Source of the DNA: JAENVT01 sp031412355
GTDB lineage: Bacteria; Actinomycetota; Acidimicrobiia; Acidimicrobiales; Ilumatobacteraceae
Direction of reading: 5' to 3'
Length of the DNA: 11,714 nt
Assembly: GCA_031412355.1 (NCBI GenBank)
Contig: JANOCR010000159.1
Location: 1 to 11,714 of the forward strand
The notes under the pieces are model-generated. The model was given only the letters and a program-made list of their open reading frames with translations, had not been told where the DNA came from and searched no databases. A program made the translations under genes and the position numbers. The stretch's first letter is position 1. Each line of letters starts with the position of its first letter. Positions 1 through 6,955 of this stretch are shown in pieces.

Positions 1-966
1 CACTTCGACTATCTGGTCATCGCGGCCGGAACCATCAGCGCGTCGTTCGGTATCGACGGTGTCGAGCAGCACACCTTTCCGCTGAAGACTCTGCACGACG
101 CGCTGCGACTACGAGCCCACCTGCTGACACGTTTCGAACACGCCAGCGCGCACAGCGAGACGCCCGTGGATCTCGGGACCGTGATCGTCGGTGGCGGTCC
201 GACGGGTGTCGAGATGGCCGGCGGACTGCGCGAACTGATCGACAAGGTGTTCCGCAAGGACTTTCCGGATCTCGCCGAGACGCCGATTTCGATCACTCTG
301 GTCGAAGCCGCCGACAGAGTGCTCGGCCCTTTCCACCCGACGCTGTCCGAAGAAGCCGCGACAACGTTGCGGCAACGCAACATCGCGGTCGAACTTGGCA
401 CCGGTGTCGATCGCGTCGAGCCGGGCGTCGTCGTGCTTCAGGACGATCGGCGTCTGTCGGCCGGCACCATCATCTGGGCTGCGGGCGTGACCGCAAGCCC
501 GGTTGCCGGGCTGCTCGGCATCGCGCTGGGTCGCGGAGGACGAATTCCTGTCGGTGCGGACCTCTCGTTGGCCGGCCATCCCACCGTGTTCGCGATCGGC
601 GACATCGCTCTTCCGCCAGGCGAACCACTGCCCCAGGTCGCCCAGCCCGCGATCCAGGAGGGCAAACACGTCGCTGCCCAGATTGCTGCGCGCCTGGCCG
701 GCGGCGAGACGTCACCGTTCCGCTACCGCGACAAGGGTTCGATGGCCACGATCGGCCGCAACCATGCCGTGGTCGAGTTCCCCAACGGCATGCGCTTCCA
801 CGGTTTCATCGGGTGGTTGATGTGGCTCGGGCTGCACCTCATCGAGTTGATGGGGTTCCGCAACCGCGCCAACGTGTTCGTCAACTGGGCGTGGAACTAC
901 GTCACCTACGACCACGGCTCGCGCCTGCTGCTCGACGCGACTGACGCGCCTGACACGACACAATGA
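1..966 (+). CDS. ndh: Type II NADH dehydrogenase (NDH-2), 5'-truncated by the window edge
   Basis: This is the C-terminal 321 residues of a flavoprotein that oxidises NADH and reduces quinone at the inner face of the membrane without pumping protons. The reading frame is open from base 1, so roughly the first 100 residues, including the N-terminal FAD Rossmann motif, lie outside the window. Visible marks, numbered from base 1, are YLVIAAG at 4-10, a second nucleotide-binding motif VGGGPTGVE at 63-71, WAAGV at 159-163, the FAD-contacting AIGD at 198-201, and AQPAIQEG at 214-221, which matches the NDH-2 quinone-site motif. The C-terminal FIGWLMWLGLHL stretch and the NWAWNYVTYDHGSRLL tail are the usual amphipathic membrane anchor of the family. 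The stop is 3 bp from the converging stop of the dehydrogenase gene. NDH-2 is more likely than another FAD/NAD reductase because both the AQPAxQ motif and the anchor are present. Confidence 0.93.
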   Translation, partial: HFDYLVIAAGTISASFGIDGVEQHTFPLKTLHDALRLRAHLLTRFEHASAHSETPVDLGTVIVGGGPTGVEMAGGLRELIDKVFRKDFPDLAETPISITLVEAADRVLGPFHPTLSEEAATTLRQRNIAVELGTGVDRVEPGVVVLQDDRRLSAGTIIWAAGVTASPVAGLLGIALGRGGRIPVGADLSLAGHPTVFAIGDIALPPGEPLPQVAQPAIQEGKHVAAQIAARLAGGETSPFRYRDKGSMATIGRNHAVVEFPNGMRFHGFIGWLMWLGLHLIELMGFRNRANVFVNWAWNYVTYDHGSRLLLDATDAPDTTQ

Positions 967-969
967 GTC

Positions 970-1746
970 TTACTTGGGCGGCATACGGATCCCGCCGTCG
1001 ACGCGGATGGTCTCGGCATTGAGGTAGCTGTTGGTGATGCACTCGACGATCACCGAGGCCAATTCCTCCTGCGTACCCAACCGGTGTGGGAACAACACGC
1101 CCTTTTCAAGGTTGGCCTTGAACGCTTCGCTGGCTTCGCCGGTGCCATAGATCGGCGTGTCGATCAGGCCGGGCGCGACCGTATTGACCCGGACGCCGAT
1201 TGCCGACAGGTCACGGGCGATGGGCAAGGTCATGCCGACGACCCCACCCTTCGAGGCCGAGTACGCGGCCTGACCGATCTGCCCGTCGAACGCAGCCACC
1301 GACGCGATGTTGACGATGGCGCCGCGCTCGCCGAACTCCGTCGGCTCGGTGGTGCTCATCGCGGTTCCGACGATGCGAATGCAATCGAAGGTCCCGACCA
1401 GGTTGATCGCGATGACTTTCTTGAAGGCGTCGAGATTGGCGGCCGAGTCGTAGGTGCCGTCCTTGCCGACGGTGCGTTGGGCCCAGCCGATCCCGGCCGA
1501 GTTCACCAGCACGCGAACCGGCCCCATGCTCTTGGCCATCTCGACCGCATTCACGATGTCGTCGGTGTTTGTCACGTCGACCTTGCAGTTCGCGCCACCG
1601 ATCTCGTCGGCGAGCGCGGTCCCCTTCTCCTCCTGCAGGTCGGCCACCAGGACCTTGGCTCCTCTGGAGGCCAGCAGGCGGGCGGCCGCAGCCCCGATTC
1701 CCGATGCCCCACCCGTGACGATTGCGCTGACGCCGTTGATATCCAT
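970..1746 (-). CDS. Short-chain dehydrogenase, HSD10-like (3-hydroxyacyl-CoA dehydrogenase type)
   Basis: This 258-residue classical SDR uses NAD(H) to oxidise or reduce a secondary alcohol. The cofactor motif TGGASGIG is at 11-18, D36 after the second strand suggests NAD over NADP, and NSAG is at 82-85. The catalytic set is N115, S149 and YxxxK (Y162, K166). APGLIDTPIYG after the active site and the ending LNAETIRVDGG are typical of the type 10 17-beta-hydroxysteroid / 3-hydroxyacyl-CoA dehydrogenase branch, which acts in fatty-acid and isoleucine breakdown. The exact substrate cannot be read from sequence. The frame extends 23 codons further upstream, but that part (starting MSQAHPGGR) runs through the palindrome. 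MDINGVSAIVTGG is the normal SDR N-terminus, so the start at 1746 was chosen. No Shine-Dalgarno sequence is visible; a TATCGT element lies 8 nt upstream. It lies downstream of ribonuclease HI on the same strand. Confidence 0.92.
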   Translation of the reverse strand: MDINGVSAIVTGGASGIGAAAARLLASRGAKVLVADLQEEKGTALADEIGGANCKVDVTNTDDIVNAVEMAKSMGPVRVLVNSAGIGWAQRTVGKDGTYDSAANLDAFKKVIAINLVGTFDCIRIVGTAMSTTEPTEFGERGAIVNIASVAAFDGQIGQAAYSASKGGVVGMTLPIARDLSAIGVRVNTVAPGLIDTPIYGTGEASEAFKANLEKGVLFPHRLGTQEELASVIVECITNSYLNAETIRVDGGIRMPPK

Positions 1747-1754
1747 GGGTGGCG

Positions 1755-1760
1755 ACGATA
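1755..1760 (-). promoter_or_regulatory. Candidate -10 element of the SDR gene
   Basis: On the minus strand TATCGT fits the actinobacterial TANNNT -10 form. It lies 8 nt before the ATG at 1746, so transcription would begin at or within 2 nt of the start codon. The -35 position would fall at about 1778-1783, inside the promoter-proximal arm of the 50-bp palindrome. If the promoter is real, a protein bound to that palindrome would block it. Confidence 0.4.
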
Positions 1761-1773
1761 ACGGCCCGCTCGC

Positions 1774-1823
1774 CCAGTGGAGTGTTACGCGCCCACCCGG
1801 GTGGGCCTGAGACACTCCACTGG
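1774..1823. repeat. 50-bp concentric interrupted palindrome between rnhA and the SDR gene
   Basis: Two perfect 12-bp inverted arms, CCAGTGGAGTGT (1774-1785) and ACACTCCACTGG (1812-1823), enclose a perfect 16-bp palindrome GCCCACCCGGGTGGGC (1791-1806). All share one axis at 1798.5, and unmatched 5-bp spacers lie on each side. Each outer arm also holds a CCA-N-TGG half palindrome. The structure starts 4 bp after the ribonuclease HI stop and ends 27 bp before the SDR start. It could be a hairpin terminator or attenuator for rnhA transcripts, or an operator for the SDR gene. There is no T-run on either side, so a classical intrinsic terminator is not favoured over an operator. Confidence 0.75.
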
Positions 1824-1827
1824 AGCG

Positions 1828-2328
1828 TCAGGGGTCGAAGAGGGAGCGTTGGGGTTCGGGGTCGAAAGCGGGCGGATCCGGGCGGGCCGTGAACGGTCCC
1901 TTCGATGCCGCCACTGCCAGGGCGTCGACGAGGTCGTTCATCGGGTCGCCGCTGTGACCCTTCACCCAGCGGAACTCCGGCGTTCGGGCCACGACCAGTT
2001 CGATCAGCGGCTTCCACAGATCGACGTTGACGACCGGTTCCTTCTTGGCGTTCTTCCACCCGTTGGCCTGCCATCTGACATACCACTTGTCCCGAAAGCA
2101 GTTGATCACGTAGGTCGAATCGCTGACGATCGTCAGTTGGCCTTCGAGCGAACGCAGCGCCTCGAGCACCGCCATGATCTCCATCCGCTGGTTGGTGGAG
2201 CGCGCCTCGCCACCCGAGCCGCGCAGCGCTCCATCGGGTGCCGTCGCCCATGCCCAGCCGCCAGGACCGGGGTTGCCGGCGCATGCCCCGTCGGTGAACA
2301 CGACGTGGGCTGCCCTAGGTGCGGTCAT
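1828..2328 (-). CDS. rnhA: Ribonuclease HI with a C-terminal extension
   Basis: RNase HI cuts the RNA strand of RNA-DNA hybrids such as R-loops and primer remnants. The 166-residue protein shows the complete metal site: D13 in FTDGACAGNPGPGG, E50 in NQRMEIMAV, D70 in VSDSTYV and D135, with the loop H125 in WVKGHSGDP. The basic patch KWYVRWQANGWKNAKK, equivalent to the substrate-handle region of the Escherichia coli enzyme, is at 81-96. The family core ends near residue 145. The last 20 or so residues are proline-rich and close with QRSLFDP (160-166), which resembles a sliding-clamp-binding peptide. The start at 2328 has no Shine-Dalgarno sequence but has TAGTTT exactly 6 nt upstream, consistent with a leaderless message. 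The gene is divergent from the SGNH gene and lies upstream of the SDR gene. Confidence 0.95.
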   Translation of the reverse strand: MTAPRAAHVVFTDGACAGNPGPGGWAWATAPDGALRGSGGEARSTNQRMEIMAVLEALRSLEGQLTIVSDSTYVINCFRDKWYVRWQANGWKNAKKEPVVNVDLWKPLIELVVARTPEFRWVKGHSGDPMNDLVDALAVAASKGPFTARPDPPAFDPEPQRSLFDP

Positions 2329-2334
2329 CGGCGC

Positions 2335-2340
2335 AAACTA
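2335..2340 (-). promoter_or_regulatory. Candidate -10 element of rnhA (leaderless)
   Basis: The minus-strand sequence TAGTTT is followed by exactly 6 nt and then the rnhA ATG, which places +1 on the A of the start codon. It overlaps the opposite-strand -10 of the SGNH gene by the 2 bp TA at 2339-2340. No convincing -35 is seen. Confidence 0.55.
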
Positions 2341-2344
2341 CTGT
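2339..2344 (+). promoter_or_regulatory. Candidate -10 element of the SGNH gene (leaderless)
   Basis: TACTGT fits TANNNT and is followed by exactly 6 nt and then the ATG at 2351, so the predicted transcript starts on the start codon. No Shine-Dalgarno sequence is present. The element overlaps the rnhA -10 on the other strand by 2 bp, so polymerase could probably occupy only one of the two promoters at a time. Confidence 0.55.
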
Positions 2345-2350
2345 GCCGAT

Positions 2351-4135
2351 ATGCGGAAACAGGCCATTGCGGTCGTCTTGGCCATGCTCGTCGCCGGCTT
2401 GGTGGTCGCCCCGAAACCCGTGGCCGCCGATCGGTTGTTCGTGTCGGTGTTCATCGATGTGCCCGGGCCAAAGGGTGGGATCGCTGTGGTCGGCGACTCG
2501 GTCATGCTCGGCTCAGCCTATGGACCACCGTTCGAGCCCGGTTGGGGCCCGTCGCTGGCCCACCTGTTGGCCGACCGCGGTTGGGGCCCGGTGCGCATGG
2601 CGGCCGGCGTCGGTTTCCAGGCCGGCAAGATGGTGCCGAGCAACCCTGGCGCCAACATGTCGCTGTGGCTCGCCAACCAGCGCGCGGCCGGCTTCGATCC
2701 TCCGGTGATCGTGGTCAGCCTGGGACCCAACGACATCATCGCCTGCGGCGGCAACGTCAACTGTGCGGCCGATGACATCCGGGGATTCATGAACACGGCT
2801 GGCGCGGATCACGAGGTGTGGTGGGCGCTGCAGACGGCGGCCATCGACTCGAACCAAGAGGCCTGGAACCAGGCCCTGCAGATCGTCGCCGCCGAGCGCC
2901 CGAACCTCATGTTGTGGGACTGGCCGACAATTCGGGCGGCGCACGGAATCCCGATCGCGGCTGACAACACCCACCTTCCCACTGCGGCGGCGTATCTGCA
3001 GCGCAGCACCCTGATCGCCGACGATGTCACCGCTCGCCTGGCAGCGTCGCGCCAGGTCGGCGGCGAGGTCAATCCTCCCCTGTTCGGGGCGTCCTACGAG
3101 TACCAGCCGTTGCCTCCCCAGCGATTGATCGACACGCGCGAGACCGGGCAAAGAATCGCTGGGGGCGACACATTGACCGTCGACCTGTCGGTGCTGGCGC
3201 CGACGTCGGTCGGCAGCGACGCGGCCGCCGCGGCGGTCAACGTCACAGCTGCAGGGCCTGCGGCCGCTGGCTACCTCACGGTGTGGCCATGTGGCGCTGA
3301 TCGTCCGCTGGCGTCGAGCGTCAACTTCCTGGCCGGTCAGGCGCGCGGCGCCCAAGCCACCACGCAGCTACGGCAACCCGACAGATCGCTGTGCGTCTAC
3401 AGCAACGTTGCGACCGACATCGTCGTCGACCTGCAGGGCGTGTTCGTTCCAACGGGTGCTCTGAAATTCACCCCGATCACTCCCGACCGCAAGCTCGACA
3501 CGCGCATCACCGGCCGCGCCTCGACGATCGCGATCCAGGCCCCTGCAGGCGCGGACGCTGTCGCCGCGACCCTGACGGTCACCGAGGGGGGCACCCCCGG
3601 CTTCCTGACTGCGTACCCGTGCTCGAGCATTCCTCCGTTGGTGTCGAACGTCAACTGGCAACCCGGCGAGACCGTGGCGGGCGCGGTGTTCGTGCCCGTC
3701 GCTGCGGACGGAACGTTCTGCGTGTTCACCAACTCCCCGACCGACGTGGTTGTCGACGTCACCGGGGTCTTCAGCGACACCAGCACGTTGCGCTTCACCC
3801 CTGTCTCGCCGACACGGATGGTCGACACCAGAGTAGGCACGGGCGGCTGGCGGGGCCACCAGGGTGTCGGGCAGACCATCGAGATCGGCGCAGCGCCCGA
3901 TGCGGCCGTCGCCGTCACCGGCACCATCACCATCGTCAACCCAGGCCTGTCCGGCTACTTGACGGGCACGACGTGCGGGCAACCGGCCGGTGCCACGTCG
4001 TCGGTCAACGGTGCAATCGGCTCGGTGATGGCCAACTCGTTGACCGTCGGGCTGTCCGCCGGCGGCAACCTGTGCATCACGTCGCTGGTCGCCGCGCACA
4101 CGCTGTTCGACACCACCGGTTGGTGGATGCCGTGA
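2351..4135 (+). CDS. Secreted SGNH/GDSL-hydrolase-like protein with three C-terminal DTR repeats
   Basis: This 594-residue exported protein starts MRKQ, has a hydrophobic stretch at 5-20 and a likely signal peptidase I site PVAA|D after A26. Residues 43-230 carry SGNH blocks: GDS at 48-50 (nucleophile S50), a glycine-rich segment AAGVGFQAG at 84-92, GPND at 125-128 (N127) and DNTH at 205-208 (D205, H208). This is a complete Ser-Asp-His set, so an esterase or acyl-transferring role on a surface lipid, glycan or peptidoglycan is plausible, but the substrate is unknown. Cys132 and Cys138 may form a disulfide. Residues 250-594 are three beta-rich repeats like those of the CAP protein beyond aceE. 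The frame extends upstream, but that part is antisense to rnhA. ATG 2351 was chosen for its signal peptide and the -10 placed 6 nt ahead. aceE follows 60 bp downstream. Confidence 0.85.
   Translation: MRKQAIAVVLAMLVAGLVVAPKPVAADRLFVSVFIDVPGPKGGIAVVGDSVMLGSAYGPPFEPGWGPSLAHLLADRGWGPVRMAAGVGFQAGKMVPSNPGANMSLWLANQRAAGFDPPVIVVSLGPNDIIACGGNVNCAADDIRGFMNTAGADHEVWWALQTAAIDSNQEAWNQALQIVAAERPNLMLWDWPTIRAAHGIPIAADNTHLPTAAAYLQRSTLIADDVTARLAASRQVGGEVNPPLFGASYEYQPLPPQRLIDTRETGQRIAGGDTLTVDLSVLAPTSVGSDAAAAAVNVTAAGPAAAGYLTVWPCGADRPLASSVNFLAGQARGAQATTQLRQPDRSLCVYSNVATDIVVDLQGVFVPTGALKFTPITPDRKLDTRITGRASTIAIQAPAGADAVAATLTVTEGGTPGFLTAYPCSSIPPLVSNVNWQPGETVAGAVFVPVAADGTFCVFTNSPTDVVVDVTGVFSDTSTLRFTPVSPTRMVDTRVGTGGWRGHQGVGQTIEIGAAPDAAVAVTGTITIVNPGLSGYLTGTTCGQPAGATSSVNGAIGSVMANSLTVGLSAGGNLCITSLVAAHTLFDTTGWWMP
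3098..4126 (+). repeat. Three tandem protein repeats (DTR-PC-C type) in the SGNH protein
   Basis: The repeats span approximately residues 250-366, 371-476 and 480-592. Each opens with an aromatic-containing stretch and a DTR triplet (261-263, 383-385, 492-494), continues with a G-[YF]-LT strand and a first cysteine (C314, C424, C542), then S-x-V-N, and ends with a second cysteine (C348, C457, C575) and a D-[VLT]-x-G-[VW]-[FW] closing strand. Cysteine spacing is 34, 33 and 33 residues. Similar repeats are known from many exported actinobacterial proteins. I know of no assigned function; a beta-sandwich stapled by one disulfide is my inference. Confidence 0.75.
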
Positions 4136-4162
4136 GAGCAGAGTTCACAGGCTTCGCGCACA

Positions 4163-4176
4163 TTACCCAGCGGTAA
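4163..4176. promoter_or_regulatory. Small palindrome upstream of aceE, possible operator
   Basis: TTACC-CAGC-GGTAA is a 5-bp inverted repeat with a 4-bp centre. It lies 19 bp before the aceE start, within the 60-bp gap after the SGNH gene. It is the only symmetric element I see in that gap, so it is a candidate operator. Its small size means chance is a real alternative. Confidence 0.3.
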
Positions 4177-4195
4177 GCCTGCTTGACTAAGGGTC

Positions 4196-6922
4196 ATGAT
4201 CTTCGACGGTTTCGTCAATCAACTGCCTGACTCCGATCCCGGAGAGACCCAGGAGTGGCTCGACTCGCTCGACGCTGTGGTCGACGTGCACGGCAAGACG
4301 AGGGCCCGCTTCCTCCTCTCGAAGCTGCTCGATCGTGCTAGAGCCACGCAGGTCAGCTTCCCCGCCACCGTCAGCACGCCCTACGTCAACACCATCCCTC
4401 GCGAGCAGGAACCGTGGTTCCCCGGCGACGAGTACATCGAGCGTCGGATCCGGGCCTTCGTTCGTTGGAACGCGGCAGCCATGGTCGTCAGGGCCAACAA
4501 GCTCGCTGACGGAATCGGTGGACATCTGTCTACGTTCGCCAGTTCGGCCAGCCTCTACGAGATCGGCTTCAACCACTTCTTCCACGGCAAAGACGACGGT
4601 CAGCCCGGTGACCACGTGTACTTCCAAGGTCACGCGGCCCCCGGCGTGTACGCCCGGGCGTTCATGGAGGGCAGGCTGACCGACGAGGACCTCGATCACT
4701 TCCGCCGCGAGATCGGCCGCGACGGACGCGGGTTGTCGAGCTATCCCCACCCGCGCCTGATGCCCGACTTCTGGGAGTACCCCACGGTCAGCATGGGCCT
4801 CGGTCCACTCAGTGCCCTGTACCACGCCCGATTCAACCGCTATCTGCAGAACCGGGAGATCGACGACACCACGCAGAGCCGGATCTGGGCGTTCCTCGGC
4901 GACGGCGAGTGCGACGAACCTGAGTCCCTGGGCGCACTCTCGTTGGCCAGCCGTGAGAAGCTCGACAACCTCGTCTTCGTCGTCAACTGCAACCTGCAGC
5001 GCCTCGATGGCCCGGTCCGCGGCAACGGCAAGGTCATCCAAGAGCTCGAGGCCGTGTTCCGCGGTTCGGGCTGGAACGTGATCAAGGTCATCCTCGGGTC
5101 CAAGTGGGACGAACTGTTGGCCAACGACCACGACGGTGTGCTGTTGAACCAGCTCAACAACACCGTGGACGGGCAGTTCCAGCGTTACACGGTCGAGAAC
5201 GGCGCGTACATTCGCGACGACTTCTTCGGGCCTGACCCGCGCCTGCGCCAGATGGTCGCCCACTTGACCGATCAGGACCTCGTCCATCTGCCCCGCGGCG
5301 GGCACGACTATCGCAAGCTGTATGCCGCATACAAGGCGGCGACCGAGAACCTGGGTACGGGCGCGCCGACGGCAATCCTGTGCAAGACGGTCAAGGGATG
5401 GACGCTTGGCCCCGACATCGAGGGCCGCAACGCGACGCACCAGATCAAGAAGATGACGAAGGATCAACTCTTGGTCCTGCGCGACCGCCTGCACATGCAC
5501 GACGAGATCCCCGACTCGGCGTTCGACGGCGACCTGCCGCCATACTTCCGACCCGCCGAAGACTCGATCGAGTACCAGTACATGATGGAGCGCCGCAAGG
5601 CCTTGGGCGGCTCGATCCCGAAGCGCATCACGCGGGCGCGCAAGCCAATGCAACTCCCCGACGACAGCGCATTCGCCGAGTTGCTGACGGGCTCGGGTAC
5701 CCAAGCCGTAAGCACCACGATGGGTTTCACCCGCCTGTTGCGCGGCTTGGCGCGCGACGAGAAGTTCGGCCAGCGCGTCGTGCCGATCATCCCCGACGAG
5801 GCCCGCACGTTCGGTATGGATTCGCTGTTCCGCGAGCTGAAGATCTACGCATCGCAGGGCCAGCTGTACGAGCCTGTCGATCACGAGATGCTGTTGAGCT
5901 ACGCCGAAGCGGCCAACGGTCAGATCTTGGAGGAAGGGATCACCGAGGCCGGCTCGACGGCGAGTTTCATCGCGGCCGGCACGGCCTATGCCACCCGCGG
6001 TGTACCGATGGTGCCGTTCTACACGTTCTATTCGATGTTCGGCTTCCAACGCGTCGGCGACCTGATCTGGCAGGCTGCCGACGCCCGAACACGCGGCTTC
6101 CTGCTCGGTGCCACGGCGGGGCGCACCACGTTGATGGGCGAAGGTCTGCAGCACCAGGACGGCCACTCACTGGTGCACGCCTCGACGGTGCCCCCTTGCC
6201 AGGCATACGACCCGGCATTCGCCTACGAGGTCGCCGCGATCGTGCAGGAGGGGCTGCAGCGCATGTACGGCGGCGGAAGCGAAGACCCCGACGTCTTCTA
6301 CTACATAACCCTCTACAACGAGAACTACCCCATGCCGACGTTGCCGGAGGGCGACCCCGCCGAGGTTCGGGCGGCGATCATGCGCGGCCTGTACCGATGG
6401 GCGCCGGCGCCCGAGGGCCCGACGCGACGGGCAACGTTGCTGTTCTCCGGCTCGGCTCAGGGTGCGGCGCGCGAGGCCGTCGCCGAACTGGCCGAGCACT
6501 TCGACGTGGGCGTCGAACTGTGGTCGGCCACGTCGTACAAGCGGTTGCGTGAGAACGGTCTCGAGGTCGAACGCTGGAACCGTTTGCACCCCAGCCAGGC
6601 GCCGCGCACGGCCGACATCGCAGACTTGCTCGCCGATGCGCAAGGCCCGATTGTTGCAGTCACCGACTTCATGAAGATCGTTCCCGAGCAGGTCGCCCGC
6701 TTCCTGCCGGATCGCACGTTCGTGCCGCTTGGCACCGACGGCATGGGCCGCTCCGACACCCGCGACGCTCTGCGCCGGTTCTTCGAGATCGACATGGGCC
6801 ACGTAGTGGTCGGTGTGCTCTCGGCGTTACACGCCACCGGCGAGGTCGACGCCGAGCAGGTCGACGCAGCCATCCACCGCTACCACATCGACCCCGACAC
6901 CGTCGATCCCTACATCGTCTGA
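4196..6922 (+). CDS. aceE: Pyruvate dehydrogenase E1 component, homodimeric type
   Basis: This 908-residue thiamine-diphosphate enzyme decarboxylates pyruvate and passes the acetyl group to the lipoyl domain of E2, feeding the TCA cycle. The sequence follows Escherichia coli AceE almost end to end: YVNTIP and RWNA near the N-terminus, GGHLSTFASSASLYE at 109-122, HFFHGKDDGQPGDHVYFQGH around 127-146, and the ThDP motif GDGECDEPES at 235-244 ending NCN at 264-266. The mobile active-site loop region is HQIKKM (415-420), and the conserved glutamate lies in QILEEG at 576-581 (E580 by alignment). FYTFYSMFGFQR is at 608-619 and GEGLQHQDGH at 648-657. The length is slightly above the usual 890 or so. 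E2 and E3 genes are not in the window. The start at 4196 has only a close AAGGG 2 nt upstream, but the N-terminus aligns with the family. Confidence 0.97.
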   Translation: MIFDGFVNQLPDSDPGETQEWLDSLDAVVDVHGKTRARFLLSKLLDRARATQVSFPATVSTPYVNTIPREQEPWFPGDEYIERRIRAFVRWNAAAMVVRANKLADGIGGHLSTFASSASLYEIGFNHFFHGKDDGQPGDHVYFQGHAAPGVYARAFMEGRLTDEDLDHFRREIGRDGRGLSSYPHPRLMPDFWEYPTVSMGLGPLSALYHARFNRYLQNREIDDTTQSRIWAFLGDGECDEPESLGALSLASREKLDNLVFVVNCNLQRLDGPVRGNGKVIQELEAVFRGSGWNVIKVILGSKWDELLANDHDGVLLNQLNNTVDGQFQRYTVENGAYIRDDFFGPDPRLRQMVAHLTDQDLVHLPRGGHDYRKLYAAYKAATENLGTGAPTAILCKTVKGWTLGPDIEGRNATHQIKKMTKDQLLVLRDRLHMHDEIPDSAFDGDLPPYFRPAEDSIEYQYMMERRKALGGSIPKRITRARKPMQLPDDSAFAELLTGSGTQAVSTTMGFTRLLRGLARDEKFGQRVVPIIPDEARTFGMDSLFRELKIYASQGQLYEPVDHEMLLSYAEAANGQILEEGITEAGSTASFIAAGTAYATRGVPMVPFYTFYSMFGFQRVGDLIWQAADARTRGFLLGATAGRTTLMGEGLQHQDGHSLVHASTVPPCQAYDPAFAYEVAAIVQEGLQRMYGGGSEDPDVFYYITLYNENYPMPTLPEGDPAEVRAAIMRGLYRWAPAPEGPTRRATLLFSGSAQGAAREAVAELAEHFDVGVELWSATSYKRLRENGLEVERWNRLHPSQAPRTADIADLLADAQGPIVAVTDFMKIVPEQVARFLPDRTFVPLGTDGMGRSDTRDALRRFFEIDMGHVVVGVLSALHATGEVDAEQVDAAIHRYHIDPDTVDPYIV

Positions 6923-6932
6923 CGCGCCGAGC

Positions 6933-6955
6933 GCTGGTGGCTCAGCTCCACCAGC
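6933..6955. terminator. Shared bidirectional hairpin between converging aceE and the CAP gene
   Basis: A perfect 8-bp stem GCTGGTGG (6933-6940) / CCACCAGC (6948-6955) has a 7-nt loop holding the stop codon of the CAP gene (6942-6944). It begins 11 bp after the aceE stop. The right arm codes for the final Gly-Trp-Trp of the CAP protein, so coding sequence and terminator overlap. No T-run follows in either direction, which is common for high-GC actinobacterial terminators but lowers certainty. Confidence 0.55.

Noticed and set aside
1747..1815. A 23-codon N-terminal extension of the SDR frame
   Set aside because: It would be encoded by the palindrome, and SDR proteins of this type begin just before the first beta strand, as at MDINGVSAIV.
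2174..2350. A 59-codon N-terminal extension of the SGNH frame
   Set aside because: It is antisense to rnhA and would bury the signal peptide inside the protein.
1777..2775. A 332-codon plus-strand frame across rnhA and the SGNH 5' end
   Set aside because: It is Arg/Gly-rich shadow sequence crossing two well-supported genes and their promoters.
4187..6166. A 659-codon frame antisense to aceE
   Set aside because: aceE aligns along its whole length with a known enzyme. The antisense frame is a GC-rich codon-position shadow with no recognisable motif.
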